Source: Flavobacterium praedii
GTDB taxonomy: Bacteria; Bacteroidota; Bacteroidia; Flavobacteriales; Flavobacteriaceae
Direction of reading: 5' to 3'
NCBI RefSeq assembly: GCF_026810365.1
Contig: NZ_CP113948.1
Span: 3,435,001 to 3,499,000, forward strand
Length of the DNA stretch: 64,000 bases
Position numbers and translations under genes: made by a program. Positions 24,394-33,190 of this stretch are shown one piece after another (positions within the stretch are counted from its first letter, which is position 1; each line of letters starts with the position of its first letter). Below the pieces are notes generated by a model. It was given only the letters and a program-made list of their open reading frames with translations. It was not told where the DNA came from and made no database searches.

Positions 24394-25686
24394 TTAAGAA
24401 TGCATCAAACTTTCGATTTCTTCTACTTCAATCGGGATATTTCGCATTAAGTTGAAAGGCTCGCCAGTTTCTTGAATGACTAAATTATCTTCAAGTCGAA
24501 TACCGAAACCTTCGGCCGGGATGTAAATTCCTGGTTCAACGGTAAAGACCATGTTGGCTTTCATGGGTTCGTGCAATAATCCGTAATCATGCGTGTCTAA
24601 GCCCATGTGGTGTGAGGTTCCGTGCATGAAATATTTTTTGTATGCTGGCCATTCTGGGTTTTCATTTTGTACGTCAGCTTTGTCAATCAATCCTAGACCC
24701 AGTAATTCGGAAGTCATGATTTTGCCCACTTCTATATGGTATTGTTTCCAAAGTGTTCCAGGAGTCAGCATTTTGGAAGCTTCGTTTTTTACTCTCAAAA
24801 CAGCATTGTACACCTCTTTTTGTCTGTCTGAATATCTTCCGGATACTGGAATTGTTCGGGTCATGTCGCTGGAATAGTTGGCGTATTCTGCTGCTACATC
24901 CAATAAAATCAAATCACCAGCTTTGCATTGTTGGTTGTTTTCGATGTAATGCAACACATTGGCATTATTTCCAGAAGCAATAATTGGGGTATATGCAAAA
25001 CCTTTGGAACGGTTGCGGATGAACTCGTGAATTAATTCGGCTTCGATTTCATATTCGGTTACGTTTGGTTTTACGAAAGAAAGCAATCTTCGGAAACCTT
25101 TTTCGGTAATGTTGCAGGCATTCTGAATCAAATCTATTTCTTCAGTTTCTTTAACCGAACGGATGCGTTGCAAAATAGGGTTGCTTTTGGCCACTTGATG
25201 CGCAGGGTATTTGGCTTTCCACCATTTTACAAAGCGTGCTTCGCGGGTTTCAGTTTCTATAGCAGCGCGGTAATGTTCGTTGGTGTTGATGTACATGATG
25301 TCTGAATATGTCATCATTTCGTTTAAGATTTTTTCAAAATCTTGTAACCAATACACGGTTTTGATTCCTGAAACTTCAAAAGCACGTTCTTTGGTTAGTT
25401 TTTCACCTTCCCAAATTGCGATATGTTCGCTGGTTTCTTTTAGGAACAATATTTCTCTTTGATTTGCATAAGGCGCATCCGGAAAAAGTAATAAGATACT
25501 TTCTTCTTGATCTACACCCGATAAATAAAAGATATCACGATGTTGTGCAAACGGTAAAGTACTATCTGCAGAAACCGGATAAATATCATTGGAGTTGAAT
25601 ATAGCTACACTATTTGGCTTCATTTGAGCCGTGAATTTTGCTCTGTTTTTTATAAAAAGAGCACGATCTATTTGATGATATTTCAT
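24394..25686 (-). CDS. Aminopeptidase P family protein (Xaa-Pro aminopeptidase)
   Basis: 430 residues. N-terminal creatinase-like domain about 1-165 and C-terminal pita-bread metallopeptidase. Metal ligands: Asp in LLDVAAEYANYSSDMTR, His in MHGTSHHMGLDTHDYG, Glu in FTVEPGIYIP and GIRLEDNLVI. Removes an N-terminal residue preceding proline. No signal peptide, so cytosolic. A candidate -10 (TATTTTTG, minus, 25805 to 25798) would give a leader of about 110 nt containing a 9-bp hairpin (25720-25765). Confidence 0.93.
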   Translation of the reverse strand: MKYHQIDRALFIKNRAKFTAQMKPNSVAIFNSNDIYPVSADSTLPFAQHRDIFYLSGVDQEESILLLFPDAPYANQREILFLKETSEHIAIWEGEKLTKERAFEVSGIKTVYWLQDFEKILNEMMTYSDIMYINTNEHYRAAIETETREARFVKWWKAKYPAHQVAKSNPILQRIRSVKETEEIDLIQNACNITEKGFRRLLSFVKPNVTEYEIEAELIHEFIRNRSKGFAYTPIIASGNNANVLHYIENNQQCKAGDLILLDVAAEYANYSSDMTRTIPVSGRYSDRQKEVYNAVLRVKNEASKMLTPGTLWKQYHIEVGKIMTSELLGLGLIDKADVQNENPEWPAYKKYFMHGTSHHMGLDTHDYGLLHEPMKANMVFTVEPGIYIPAEGFGIRLEDNLVIQETGEPFNLMRNIPIEVEEIESLMHS

Positions 25687-25719
25687 ACGAATTTATTATT
25701 TGCTTTTTAATGAATATGG

Positions 25720-25765
25720 AATTGCCACTTTTTTTGGGAATTTGTGTTTTTTAATTGTGGCAATT
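25720..25765 (-). promoter_or_regulatory. Leader hairpin upstream of aminopeptidase P
   Basis: AATTGCCAC (25720-25728) / GTGGCAATT (25757-25765), 9 bp perfect with a 28-nt U/A-rich loop, located 34 bp before the start codon. Either an RNA leader structure or two half-sites for a regulator. Confidence 0.45.
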
Positions 25766-25922
25766 TCATTCTAAAACGAATTATGGTATTGAATTATCAA
25801 AAATACTAACTTTAAGGATGTAATTAGGTATTGTTTTAGTTTTTTTAAGATATAAATTAAGGTTAGTTTTATAAAATAATGAAAATCTTTATGTTGTCAT
25901 TTTTAGTGTTTTTTTTAAATAT

Positions 25923-25959
25923 AAAAAGCACGAAGAAATGAGCGTATCTTCGTGCTTTT
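25923..25959 (-). terminator. Terminator of the aceB-aceA operon
   Basis: AAAAGCACGAAG / CTTCGTGCTTTT, 12-bp stem; the minus strand ends in a T-run. 17 bp after the aceA stop. Confidence 0.88.
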
Positions 25960-25976
25960 GAGAAAAGTATTTAAAA

Positions 25977-27257
25977 TTAAAACTGGGCTGTCTCTGTAGA
26001 ATCTTTCATGGCTGTAGTAGACGATTTTCCTGTAGTAACCGTGTTTTGTACTGCATCAAAATAAGAGGTTCCTACGAAATTTTGGTGTTTTACAGCTCTA
26101 AATCCATGTTGTTGTAATGCAAATTCTCTTTCTTGTAATTCAGAATAGCCTGCCATTCCTCTTTCTTTATAGGCTTTAGACAATTCGAACATACTGGTGT
26201 TTAAGGCATGGAAACCTGCCAAAGTGATGAATTGGAATTTGTAACCCATTGCCGCCAAGTCTTCTCTGAATGTTTCCATTTCGGCTACTGATAATTTGGC
26301 AGCCCAGTTGAAAGAGGGTGAGCAATTGTAAGCCAGCATTTTACCTGGAAATTCTTTATGAATGGCATCTGCAAAGCGTTTAGCATAAGCCAAATCAGGG
26401 TTGCTGGTTTCCATCCAAATCAAATCGGCATAAGGTGCGTAGCTTAATCCACGGTCAATTCCTTGTTCTACGCCACAGTTTACATAGAAAAATCCTTCGG
26501 CTGTTTTTTCTCCAGTGATGAATTTGGCATCTCTAGGATCAATATCACTGGTTAGTAAATTGGCAGCATCGGCATCAGTTCTAGCTACTACCAAAGTTGG
26601 AGTTCCCATAACATCGGCAGCCAAACGTGCAGCAATTAGTTTATTGATTGCTTCTTGAGTAGGTACCAAAACTTTTCCTCCTAAGTGACCACATTTTTTG
26701 GCAGAACTCAATTGATCTTCAAAGTGAACACCTGCAGCACCAGATTCGATCATAGATTTCATTAATTCGAATGCGTTTAAATTCCCACCAAAACCTGCTT
26801 CGGCATCGGCTACAATCGGAACTAAATAATCTTTTTTATCAGCAGTTCCATTCACTACTTGTATTTGATCGGCACGTAAAAGTGCGTTGTTGATTCTTTT
26901 TACTACCAAAGGAACGCTGTTGGCTGGATATAAAGATTGGTCTGGATACATTTCGCCAGCCACATTGGCATCGGCCGCTACTTGCCACCCGCTTAAATAA
27001 ATGGCTTCAAGACCTGCTTCAACTTCTTGAATAGCTTGGTTTCCTGTAAGTGCGCCCAATCCTGCTACGAAATCTTGAGAATTTAGTTTGTCCCACAATT
27101 TGTTGGCACCAATTTTGGCAACACTATGCTCAATTTGGTAGGAGCCTTGCAATTTGATAACTTCTTCGGCGGTGTAAGGACGTTCTATTCCTTTCCATCT
27201 TGGGTTTGTAATCCAGTCAGTAACTAATTCTTGAATTCTTGTCTCGGTTGTTTTCAT
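25977..27257 (-). CDS. aceA: Isocitrate lyase
   Basis: 426 residues, the usual bacterial length. Splits isocitrate into glyoxylate and succinate in the glyoxylate shunt, allowing growth on acetate and fatty acids. Motifs: [20 protein letters not shown] (metal Asp), [15 protein letters not shown] with the catalytic Cys in KKCGH, and [13 protein letters not shown]. Immediately downstream of aceB (73-bp gap), same strand, ended by a strong hairpin. Probably controlled by the divergent regulator at 29053. Confidence 0.97.
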   Translation of the reverse strand: MKTTETRIQELVTDWITNPRWKGIERPYTAEEVIKLQGSYQIEHSVAKIGANKLWDKLNSQDFVAGLGALTGNQAIQEVEAGLEAIYLSGWQVAADANVAGEMYPDQSLYPANSVPLVVKRINNALLRADQIQVVNGTADKKDYLVPIVADAEAGFGGNLNAFELMKSMIESGAAGVHFEDQLSSAKKCGHLGGKVLVPTQEAINKLIAARLAADVMGTPTLVVARTDADAANLLTSDIDPRDAKFITGEKTAEGFFYVNCGVEQGIDRGLSYAPYADLIWMETSNPDLAYAKRFADAIHKEFPGKMLAYNCSPSFNWAAKLSVAEMETFREDLAAMGYKFQFITLAGFHALNTSMFELSKAYKERGMAGYSELQEREFALQQHGFRAVKHQNFVGTSYFDAVQNTVTTGKSSTTAMKDSTETAQF

Positions 27258-27330
27258 AATTTTAAGTTTAATAGCGTTTGTTGGTTATTTTTTTTGGTTT
27301 ATTTTTTATTTTAAAATTGACATTGACATT

Positions 27331-28932
27331 TTACAGGTATTTATAACCGATAAGAGTAAGAAACTCGATAAAATTTTCATTTACAACCAAAGTATCTAGC
27401 AATTGTTCCGCTAAGTGATAATTTTGGGTTTCATGATTTTCGTCTCCTACACTTTTTTTAATTTTTTCAAATTCTTCCATGGCAATACGATGGTAATAAT
27501 CTTCGGTCAATGTTTTTCCATTGTCTAAAATCACTTCATTTTGAAGCCATTGCCACAATTGAGATCTTGAAATTTCGGCAGTTGCAGCATCTTCCATTAA
27601 GTGGTGTAAGGCCGCAGCACCTTGTCCGTTAAGCCAAGAAGCAATGTATAAGACAGAAATGCTGATGTTTTTTCGAACCCCTTCTTCTGTTATTGTTCCT
27701 TTTGGGATAGCCAACAAATCTTCAGCGACCACATTTACATCCTCCCTGGTTACAAAGATTTGGTTGGGAGTAGGCATGTATTTGTCGAAAACAGATTTCG
27801 CTAAAGGCACTAAATCAGGATGGGCTACCCATGTACCATCATGTCCGTTTTTTACTTCTCTTCTTTTGTCGGTTACTACTTTGTCAAAAGCGATGTTGTT
27901 AGCTTCTATGTTATTTTTAATCGGAATTTGTGCTGCCATTCCTCCAATAGCATGTATGTTGCGTTTGTGACATTTTTGAATAACCAATAGCGAATAAGCA
28001 CTCATAAATGGCGTAGTCATGGTTACTTGATCACGATTTGGAACGATGTAGGTTTTGTTTCTTCTTAGTTTTTTAATGAAAGAAAAAATATAATCCCAAC
28101 GGCCACAATTTAGTCCTACGATATGATCTCTTAATTCGAATATGATTTCGTCCAATTGAAAACTAGCGGTAATTGTTTCAATCAAAACGGTCGCTTTGAA
28201 AGTGCCATTTTGTTCCCCCAAATATTCTTGGGCAAATTCGAATACTTCATTCCACCATCTTGCTTCTAAATAGTGTTCTAATTTTGGCAAGTAGAAATAC
28301 GGAGCAGTTCCGTTTTTGGACAATTGTTCATGATTATGAAAAGCATAAAGACCGAAATCAAGTAAAGAGCCTGAAGTTTCCTCACCGTCAATTGTAATAT
28401 TTTTTTCGTTCAAGTGTAATCCTCTGGGCCTTACAATTAAGATTGCCGTATTGTCATTTAGTTCATATTTTTTGTTTTTGGCTGTATCTTCAAGTGTAAT
28501 AGTTTTGTTTACGGCATCTATGAGGTTTTGCTGTCCTTCCATCAAATTTTTCCAAGTAGGAGAAGTACTGTCTTCAAAATCAGCCATAAATGTATTGGCG
28601 CCAGAATTGAGTGCATTGATGACCATTTTGCGATCCACTGGTCCTGTAATTTCGACTCTTCTGTCTAATAAATCTCTAGGAGTTTTGGCGGCAATCCAAT
28701 TGCTTTCTCTAATCATTCTTGTTTCGGTAGGGAATGAAGGCAAAGCACCTGCATCAAAGAGGACTTGTTGTTTTTTGCGGTCTTCTAATAACGAAAGTCT
28801 TTTGCTATTGAATTTTTCATGCAATTCTGTCAAGAATTCGATCGCTTCTTCCGTTAAAATTTCTGGATACTGTTGTGTGATTCCATTTGTGATTTGGAAT
28901 TTTTTTTCTGTGGTTTCAGTTTGGTTTTTCAT
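27331..28932 (-). CDS. aceB: Malate synthase A
   Basis: 533 residues from the ATG at 28932 (MKNQTETTEKKFQIT); the longer frame to 28983 would run through the promoter and operator. Condenses glyoxylate with acetyl-CoA to malate. Motifs: TFMADFEDSTSPTW, VRPRGLHLNEKN, NCGRWDYIFSFIKK (with conserved Arg/Asp region) and GHDGTWVAHPDLVP with the catalytic Asp region. First gene of aceB-aceA. Promoter elements and a perfect palindrome lie directly upstream. Confidence 0.96.
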   Translation of the reverse strand: MKNQTETTEKKFQITNGITQQYPEILTEEAIEFLTELHEKFNSKRLSLLEDRKKQQVLFDAGALPSFPTETRMIRESNWIAAKTPRDLLDRRVEITGPVDRKMVINALNSGANTFMADFEDSTSPTWKNLMEGQQNLIDAVNKTITLEDTAKNKKYELNDNTAILIVRPRGLHLNEKNITIDGEETSGSLLDFGLYAFHNHEQLSKNGTAPYFYLPKLEHYLEARWWNEVFEFAQEYLGEQNGTFKATVLIETITASFQLDEIIFELRDHIVGLNCGRWDYIFSFIKKLRRNKTYIVPNRDQVTMTTPFMSAYSLLVIQKCHKRNIHAIGGMAAQIPIKNNIEANNIAFDKVVTDKRREVKNGHDGTWVAHPDLVPLAKSVFDKYMPTPNQIFVTREDVNVVAEDLLAIPKGTITEEGVRKNISISVLYIASWLNGQGAAALHHLMEDAATAEISRSQLWQWLQNEVILDNGKTLTEDYYHRIAMEEFEKIKKSVGDENHETQNYHLAEQLLDTLVVNENFIEFLTLIGYKYL

Positions 28933-28953
28933 AACAAATTCATTTTGATACTG

Positions 28954-28996
28954 CAATACTACAAAAAGTTTTTTACAAAACAAGCGAACGTTCGCT
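28954..28996 (-). promoter_or_regulatory. aceB promoter with adjoining 14-bp palindromic operator
   Basis: Minus strand: TAGTATTG (28961 to 28954, one mismatch to TAnnTTTG), 19-bp spacer, TTG (28983 to 28981). The perfect palindrome AGCGAACGTTCGCT (28983-28996) touches the -35. The site lies between aceB and the divergent ScfR/RamB-like gene and is GC-rich in an AT-rich region. It is the obvious candidate binding site for that regulator; its position just upstream of -35 fits an activator. Confidence 0.78.
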
Positions 28997-29039
28997 AAAA
29001 TTGAAAAATATTTTTTTTGAGGATTTTATTTTTTTAGTT

Positions 29040-29047
29040 TATCTTTG
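29040..29047 (+). promoter_or_regulatory. -10 of the ScfR-like regulator gene
   Basis: TATCTTTG fits TAnnTTTG and ends 5 bp before the ATG at 29053, so the transcript would be leaderless or nearly so. Confidence 0.6.
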
Positions 29048-29052
29048 ATTTT

Positions 29053-30534
29053 ATGAATGTAGAAAAAGAGTATATCAAGTTGATTTTTGGCCTTAAACTC
29101 AAGCAGGCTCGAACAAATAAAGATTTATCATTATTTGGCTTGGCCAAAATAACGGAGCTGTCTAAGTCGTATTTGAATGAAATAGAAAAAGGAAAAAAAT
29201 ATCCAAAAACGGAAAAGATTATTCTTTTGGCAGAGAAATTAGATGTTTCTTACGATCATATGGTGTCCTTAAAACTCGATAATAATCTCGCTCCAATTGG
29301 AGAAATATTAAAATCGGGAATTTTAAAAGAGATTCCATTAGATTTATTTGGTATTCAAGAAGCCGATTTAATTGACATTATTGCCAATGCTCCTGCGAAA
29401 GTCAATGCCTTTATCAGTACCATTATTGAAATTGCACAACATTATAACTTAACCCGAGAAAGTTTTTTCTTGGCTTCCTTGCGCTCCTATCAAGAAGCGT
29501 ATAATAATTACTTTGAAGATCTGGAAGAGAAAGTTTTGTTGTTTTGCAAAGCATTTCATATTACAAACACAACCAATATTTCAATTGATGAATTGTCTGC
29601 CATCTTAATTGAAGAATATGGATACTCTATAAAAGAAATTGTTTTTTCGGAACAAGAAGAATTGGGGGATTTGAGATCTATTTTTGTACCCAAAAGCAGG
29701 ACTTTATTGCTTTCATTAGGAATTGACGATTCTCAAAAAGCGTTTATTTTGGCCAAAGAAATTGCATATAATTTTCTTGAAATAACAGAACGTTTGTATA
29801 CTTTCAGTTGGATCAAATTTGATAATTTCGATCAGGTTCTCAATAATTTTTATGCTTCCTATTTTGCGGGAGCGTTGTTGTTACCAAGACAACATTTGAT
29901 AGATGAGTTAAATGTGTTTTTATCCAACAGCAATCCAAAGCCTCAAGAAATGGTTCAATTGATGGGAAAATTCAATGTTTCTCCAGAATCTTTCTACCAA
30001 CGATTGACCAATATACTGCCGAAAGATTTTCAAATAAAGAATCTCTTTTTTCTTCGCTTATCACATGATATTGGAACAGATACCTATCAAATTAAAAAAG
30101 AATTACACATTACCAATCAGCAAGAACCTCATGCCAATGAAATGAATGAGCATTATTGCAGAAGATGGGTTTCTATTAAAACAATAGTAGAATCTTTGAA
30201 GCAAAAGAAGGCACATTTTTTTGATGCTCAAATTTCTCGTTATGAAAATAGTAATAATGAGTACCTCGTTTTTTCGTCGGCAACACCGGATCCTTTTAAG
30301 AAAAATTGTTTGCGCAGTATTTCGGTTGGAATCTTAATTACACCTTCGGTTAAGAAGAAATTCAAATTCATCGAAGGCGATTCGGTAAAAAAACAATTAG
30401 TAGGGGTTACTTGCGAAACCTGTTCGGTTAAGGATTGTTTGGAAAGGGCTTCACCTCCAATTCATCTAGATCGCAAAATTAGAAACGAAAAGACGGATGT
30501 TACTGTTCAGGACTATATGGCTAAATATAGTTAA
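29053..30534 (+). CDS. ScfR/RamB-like HTH transcriptional regulator of short-chain fatty acid/acetate metabolism
   Basis: 493 residues. N-terminal XRE-type helix-turn-helix at about 10-68 (LSLFGLAKITELSKSYLNEIEKGKKYP), a central IrrE/ImmA-like domain at about 165-275 (KEIAYNFLEITER; a zinc HExxH is not present, so probably a sensor), and the C-terminal domain with the Cys cluster VTCETCSVKDCLERASPP. This architecture is that of RamB (Corynebacterium) and ScfR-type regulators that sense CoA-ester or acetate status. Divergent from aceB-aceA with a palindrome between, so regulation of the glyoxylate shunt is very likely, though unproven here. Confidence 0.88.
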   Translation: MNVEKEYIKLIFGLKLKQARTNKDLSLFGLAKITELSKSYLNEIEKGKKYPKTEKIILLAEKLDVSYDHMVSLKLDNNLAPIGEILKSGILKEIPLDLFGIQEADLIDIIANAPAKVNAFISTIIEIAQHYNLTRESFFLASLRSYQEAYNNYFEDLEEKVLLFCKAFHITNTTNISIDELSAILIEEYGYSIKEIVFSEQEELGDLRSIFVPKSRTLLLSLGIDDSQKAFILAKEIAYNFLEITERLYTFSWIKFDNFDQVLNNFYASYFAGALLLPRQHLIDELNVFLSNSNPKPQEMVQLMGKFNVSPESFYQRLTNILPKDFQIKNLFFLRLSHDIGTDTYQIKKELHITNQQEPHANEMNEHYCRRWVSIKTIVESLKQKKAHFFDAQISRYENSNNEYLVFSSATPDPFKKNCLRSISVGILITPSVKKKFKFIEGDSVKKQLVGVTCETCSVKDCLERASPPIHLDRKIRNEKTDVTVQDYMAKYS

Positions 30535-30580
30535 AGTAATTAGTATTTGCATGGATGCAATTCAATTTTAGATTTTTTTA

Positions 30581-30644
30581 AACCATCAAGAAATTAAGAA
30601 TCATTTAGACCGAATGCTTAATGATTCTTAATTTTTTAATGGTT
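30581..30644. repeat. Hairpin repeat family 2, copy 1 (likely bidirectional terminator)
   Basis: Long imperfect hairpin from AACCAT to ATGGTT with inner AATTAAGAATCATT / AATGATTCTTAATT. Related in sequence and layout to 57661-57718. Lies between the convergent ends of the regulator gene and the HMG-CoA synthase-like gene. Confidence 0.7.
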
Positions 30645-30682
30645 AAATTTTTGGACTAAAGCTTTTATTAGTAATGCTAAAG

Positions 30683-32044
30683 TTACTCAACCCATTTGTA
30701 ATAGCGGGCTCCAATTAAATTTGGTATTTCGCTTTCAATTCGATCCAGAATCCATTCGTTTTTGGGTTCTTGAATGCTTTGTTTTTGTTCCTTTTTGTGT
30801 AATTTTTCATAAGTTTCAAAATCAATTTCAAAGCTATTTTCCAGTGTTTCAAAAAGAGAAACAGTAGCTAGAGCTGATTTCCATTCGGATTGAATAGTGC
30901 CTTCGAAAACTTTTGATTTAGAGCCACTTCCATAAGCAAGAAAGCCAAATTTTTCGGCTGCAATTTCTTTTTTGGAATCATAAAAATGCGCCAAAGTAGA
31001 AAGTAATCCCATAAAAATTGAACCAGTATATAAGTTTCCAATCAAAGAAGACGCGATTTCTGCAGGTTGTAATTTTTCGGAAACGAATGTTTTGTACTCC
31101 TCGGATTTGCTGATTTCTTTTAATTTGTTCTGGTATTCAGAAGCGGTTTCTTCTCCTGAAATAATCGGAGTTGAAGCGTCCAAAGCGTATATTTCAGACA
31201 ACATTCTTCGGCCTTGAAAAGCGTAAGGCAAATGCATTACAATACTTTTCCAGGAATGGTAAATAGTATCTTGGGTGTTTTTTAATTTCTTGAATGAAAA
31301 ATAAGCATCTCTAGTTCGATCCATATAGCACTGATTGGAGTATTGACCATCAAAAACGGGTTGGTCTTTGTGGATTTCAATTTCGCTTTCTAAATTGTCA
31401 AACCAAGATTCATTATTTGTATTTCCTGTGATCTGTTGTTTTGAAACTGTTCTGTATGGTTTGAAAAAATCAAAAACACCTTTTGTACTTACGCCCCAGT
31501 GATTTTCAAAAGTAATAATTCTTGGGTTTGAAGCAATCAGCATCGCCACTGCACCTGCGCCTTGTGTGTATTCGCCTGTAGAATTTAAGTCGTATTTGGC
31601 AAAATCAGTCGTAACAACTATCGCTTTTTTGGTTGGATTAAGTTGAACAAAATCAAGGCAGTTTTGCATCGCATCAACACCTCCAATGCAGGCAAAAGTA
31701 AAATCAACCACATCACATTCTGACAAAGTACCTTCTCCAAATTTTTGTTCCATCAGGGAAATCAAGAAAGAACTTATGGGTTTTGAACTGTCAATAGCAC
31801 TTTCGGTACCAACGTATATTCGGGCAATATCTTCTAATTTTATGTTATTGTCTTGGACTAATTTTGTCAAGGCATTGGCTCCAAACACTACGGTATCTTG
31901 GTGCGCATCTGGCAAAGTCATTTTTAATAGGCCCAATCCTTTTTCGAGTTTCTCAGGTTCTATGTTTCTAGCAAGTGCTAATGTTTTTATGGGTAAGTGT
32001 AATTTGGCAACATCAAAAGCTATTGCATCAATTCCGATTTTCAT
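30683..32044 (-). CDS. Hydroxymethylglutaryl-CoA synthase family protein
   Basis: 453 residues from the ATG at 32044 (MKIGIDAIAFDVAKLHL); the ATG at 32062 lies inside a -10-like element. Active-site Cys in VDFTFACIGGVDAMQNC; early GIDAIAF and TESAIDSSKP motifs; the late GSGSKSKVFEG segment is typical. HMG-CoA synthase condenses acetyl-CoA with acetoacetyl-CoA, the entry to the mevalonate route that Flavobacteriia use for isoprenoids. No other mevalonate genes are nearby, so assignment as the pathway enzyme (mvaS) rather than a paralogue is likely but not certain. Confidence 0.85.
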   Translation of the reverse strand: MKIGIDAIAFDVAKLHLPIKTLALARNIEPEKLEKGLGLLKMTLPDAHQDTVVFGANALTKLVQDNNIKLEDIARIYVGTESAIDSSKPISSFLISLMEQKFGEGTLSECDVVDFTFACIGGVDAMQNCLDFVQLNPTKKAIVVTTDFAKYDLNSTGEYTQGAGAVAMLIASNPRIITFENHWGVSTKGVFDFFKPYRTVSKQQITGNTNNESWFDNLESEIEIHKDQPVFDGQYSNQCYMDRTRDAYFSFKKLKNTQDTIYHSWKSIVMHLPYAFQGRRMLSEIYALDASTPIISGEETASEYQNKLKEISKSEEYKTFVSEKLQPAEIASSLIGNLYTGSIFMGLLSTLAHFYDSKKEIAAEKFGFLAYGSGSKSKVFEGTIQSEWKSALATVSLFETLENSFEIDFETYEKLHKKEQKQSIQEPKNEWILDRIESEIPNLIGARYYKWVE

Positions 32045-32062
32045 CTTTAATTTTTTTGGCAA

Positions 32063-32423
32063 AATTATAACTCCACTTTTGAATATCTATTGTTTTGACA
32101 TATAAAAAATGATGATTTGGTTGTTTTTATTTATTTGAACTCTAAAAGCTCATTTTTTAAGATTTTTGATAATTTTTATTCCCTTCCTAAAGTTTTTTTT
32201 GAGTTATTTATAAAGGATAAATTAGTGTTTTTTTAAGCTTTGTTTAATTAACATACGGATTTGCAAAGTGTTAAGCTTTGTTTTTTTTGCACTTGAAAAT
32301 AGGCAGGTTAAACACTTTAAAATGATTATAAATAGAGCAGTAAAAAGGGTTAAAAGGTTGTGATTCTTTATTAATTAACCTAAATTTGTTCGACTTTTTA
32401 AAAAATAAAACATTTATATTATT
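32063..32423. other. Divergent control region, HMG-CoA synthase / sdhC
   Basis: 361 bp, very AT-rich. Contains TAATTTTG on the minus strand (32067 to 32060) as a probable -10 for the HMG-CoA synthase gene and the sdhC promoter at 32358-32388. A short stem CAAAG / CTTTG followed by eight T (32264-32288) resembles a weak terminator on the plus strand. No ORF recognised. Confidence 0.55.
32358..32388 (+). promoter_or_regulatory. Promoter of sdhCAB
   Basis: TTG (32358-32360), 20-bp spacer, TAAATTTG (32381-32388). RNA would start near 32393, about 30 nt before sdhC. Confidence 0.7.
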
Positions 32424-33089
32424 ATGGCAAAATCTGCAATATTGAAGTCGTCTATAGCTAAAAAAGTAGCTATGGCGCTTTCAGGACTTTTTTTGATTAT
32501 GTTTCTATCGCTACACGTTTTTATTAATTTCGTTTCGGTTTTTAGTGCCGATGCTTTTAATGCGATGTCACATTTTATGGGTTACAATCCGTTAATCCAA
32601 TTTGTAATGCAACCCATCTTGGTTGCTGGAGTAATTTTTCACTTTGTTATGGGATTCGTTCTTGAATTGAAAAACAGAAGTGCTAGACCTGTTGCTTATG
32701 CAAAATATGATGGTGCTGCAAACGCATCATGGGCTTCTAGAAATATGATTATTTCCGGTTTAGTTGTGTTGGCTTTTTTAGGTTTGCATTTCTATGACTT
32801 TTGGGTTCAAGAAATAGCATACAAATATTGTTTAGGGAATCCTATAGATGAAACTCGTTATTATGGCGAATTGGTTCATAAATTTGAAAGCCCAGTTCGT
32901 ACAGGTTTATACAGTATTGCTTTCTTGTTATTATCCGTTCACCTTTGGCATGGATTTACTTCTTCTTTGCAATCAATAGGATTCGATAATAAAATCGGAA
33001 AATCACTGCATAAAATCTGCTATGCTTTTGCAATTATAGTTCCTTTTGGATTTATTTTCATTGCACTATTTCATCATTTTAATAATTAA
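32424..33089 (+). CDS. sdhC: Succinate dehydrogenase/fumarate reductase cytochrome b subunit
   Basis: 221 residues with five hydrophobic segments (around 17-40, 58-80, 108-130, 157-180, 195-217). This is the single-anchor, di-haem type-B arrangement with conserved His in LSLHVFINF, GVIFHFVMGF, LGLHFYDFW and LSVHLWHGF. Anchors SdhAB in the inner membrane and passes electrons to menaquinone. First gene of sdhCAB; the three-gene order matches Bacteroidota. Confidence 0.95.
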   Translation: MAKSAILKSSIAKKVAMALSGLFLIMFLSLHVFINFVSVFSADAFNAMSHFMGYNPLIQFVMQPILVAGVIFHFVMGFVLELKNRSARPVAYAKYDGAANASWASRNMIISGLVVLAFLGLHFYDFWVQEIAYKYCLGNPIDETRYYGELVHKFESPVRTGLYSIAFLLLSVHLWHGFTSSLQSIGFDNKIGKSLHKICYAFAIIVPFGFIFIALFHHFNN

Positions 33090-33190
33090 TATCACTCTAT
33101 AATGAAATGAGTTTAATTTAATTTGGTTTCTTAAAATCAAATTAGTTAAGCAAATTACATAAGACCGATAAAAAAAATAAAGATCAACTT

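Noticed and set aside
28451..28948. Plus-strand 165-codon frame over aceB
   Set aside because: Overlaps the conserved malate synthase N-terminus in antisense; no domain seen.
32264..32288. Terminator upstream of sdhC
   Set aside because: Only a 5-bp stem, and the region lies between divergent genes where no transcript needs ending; mentioned only within the intergenic note.
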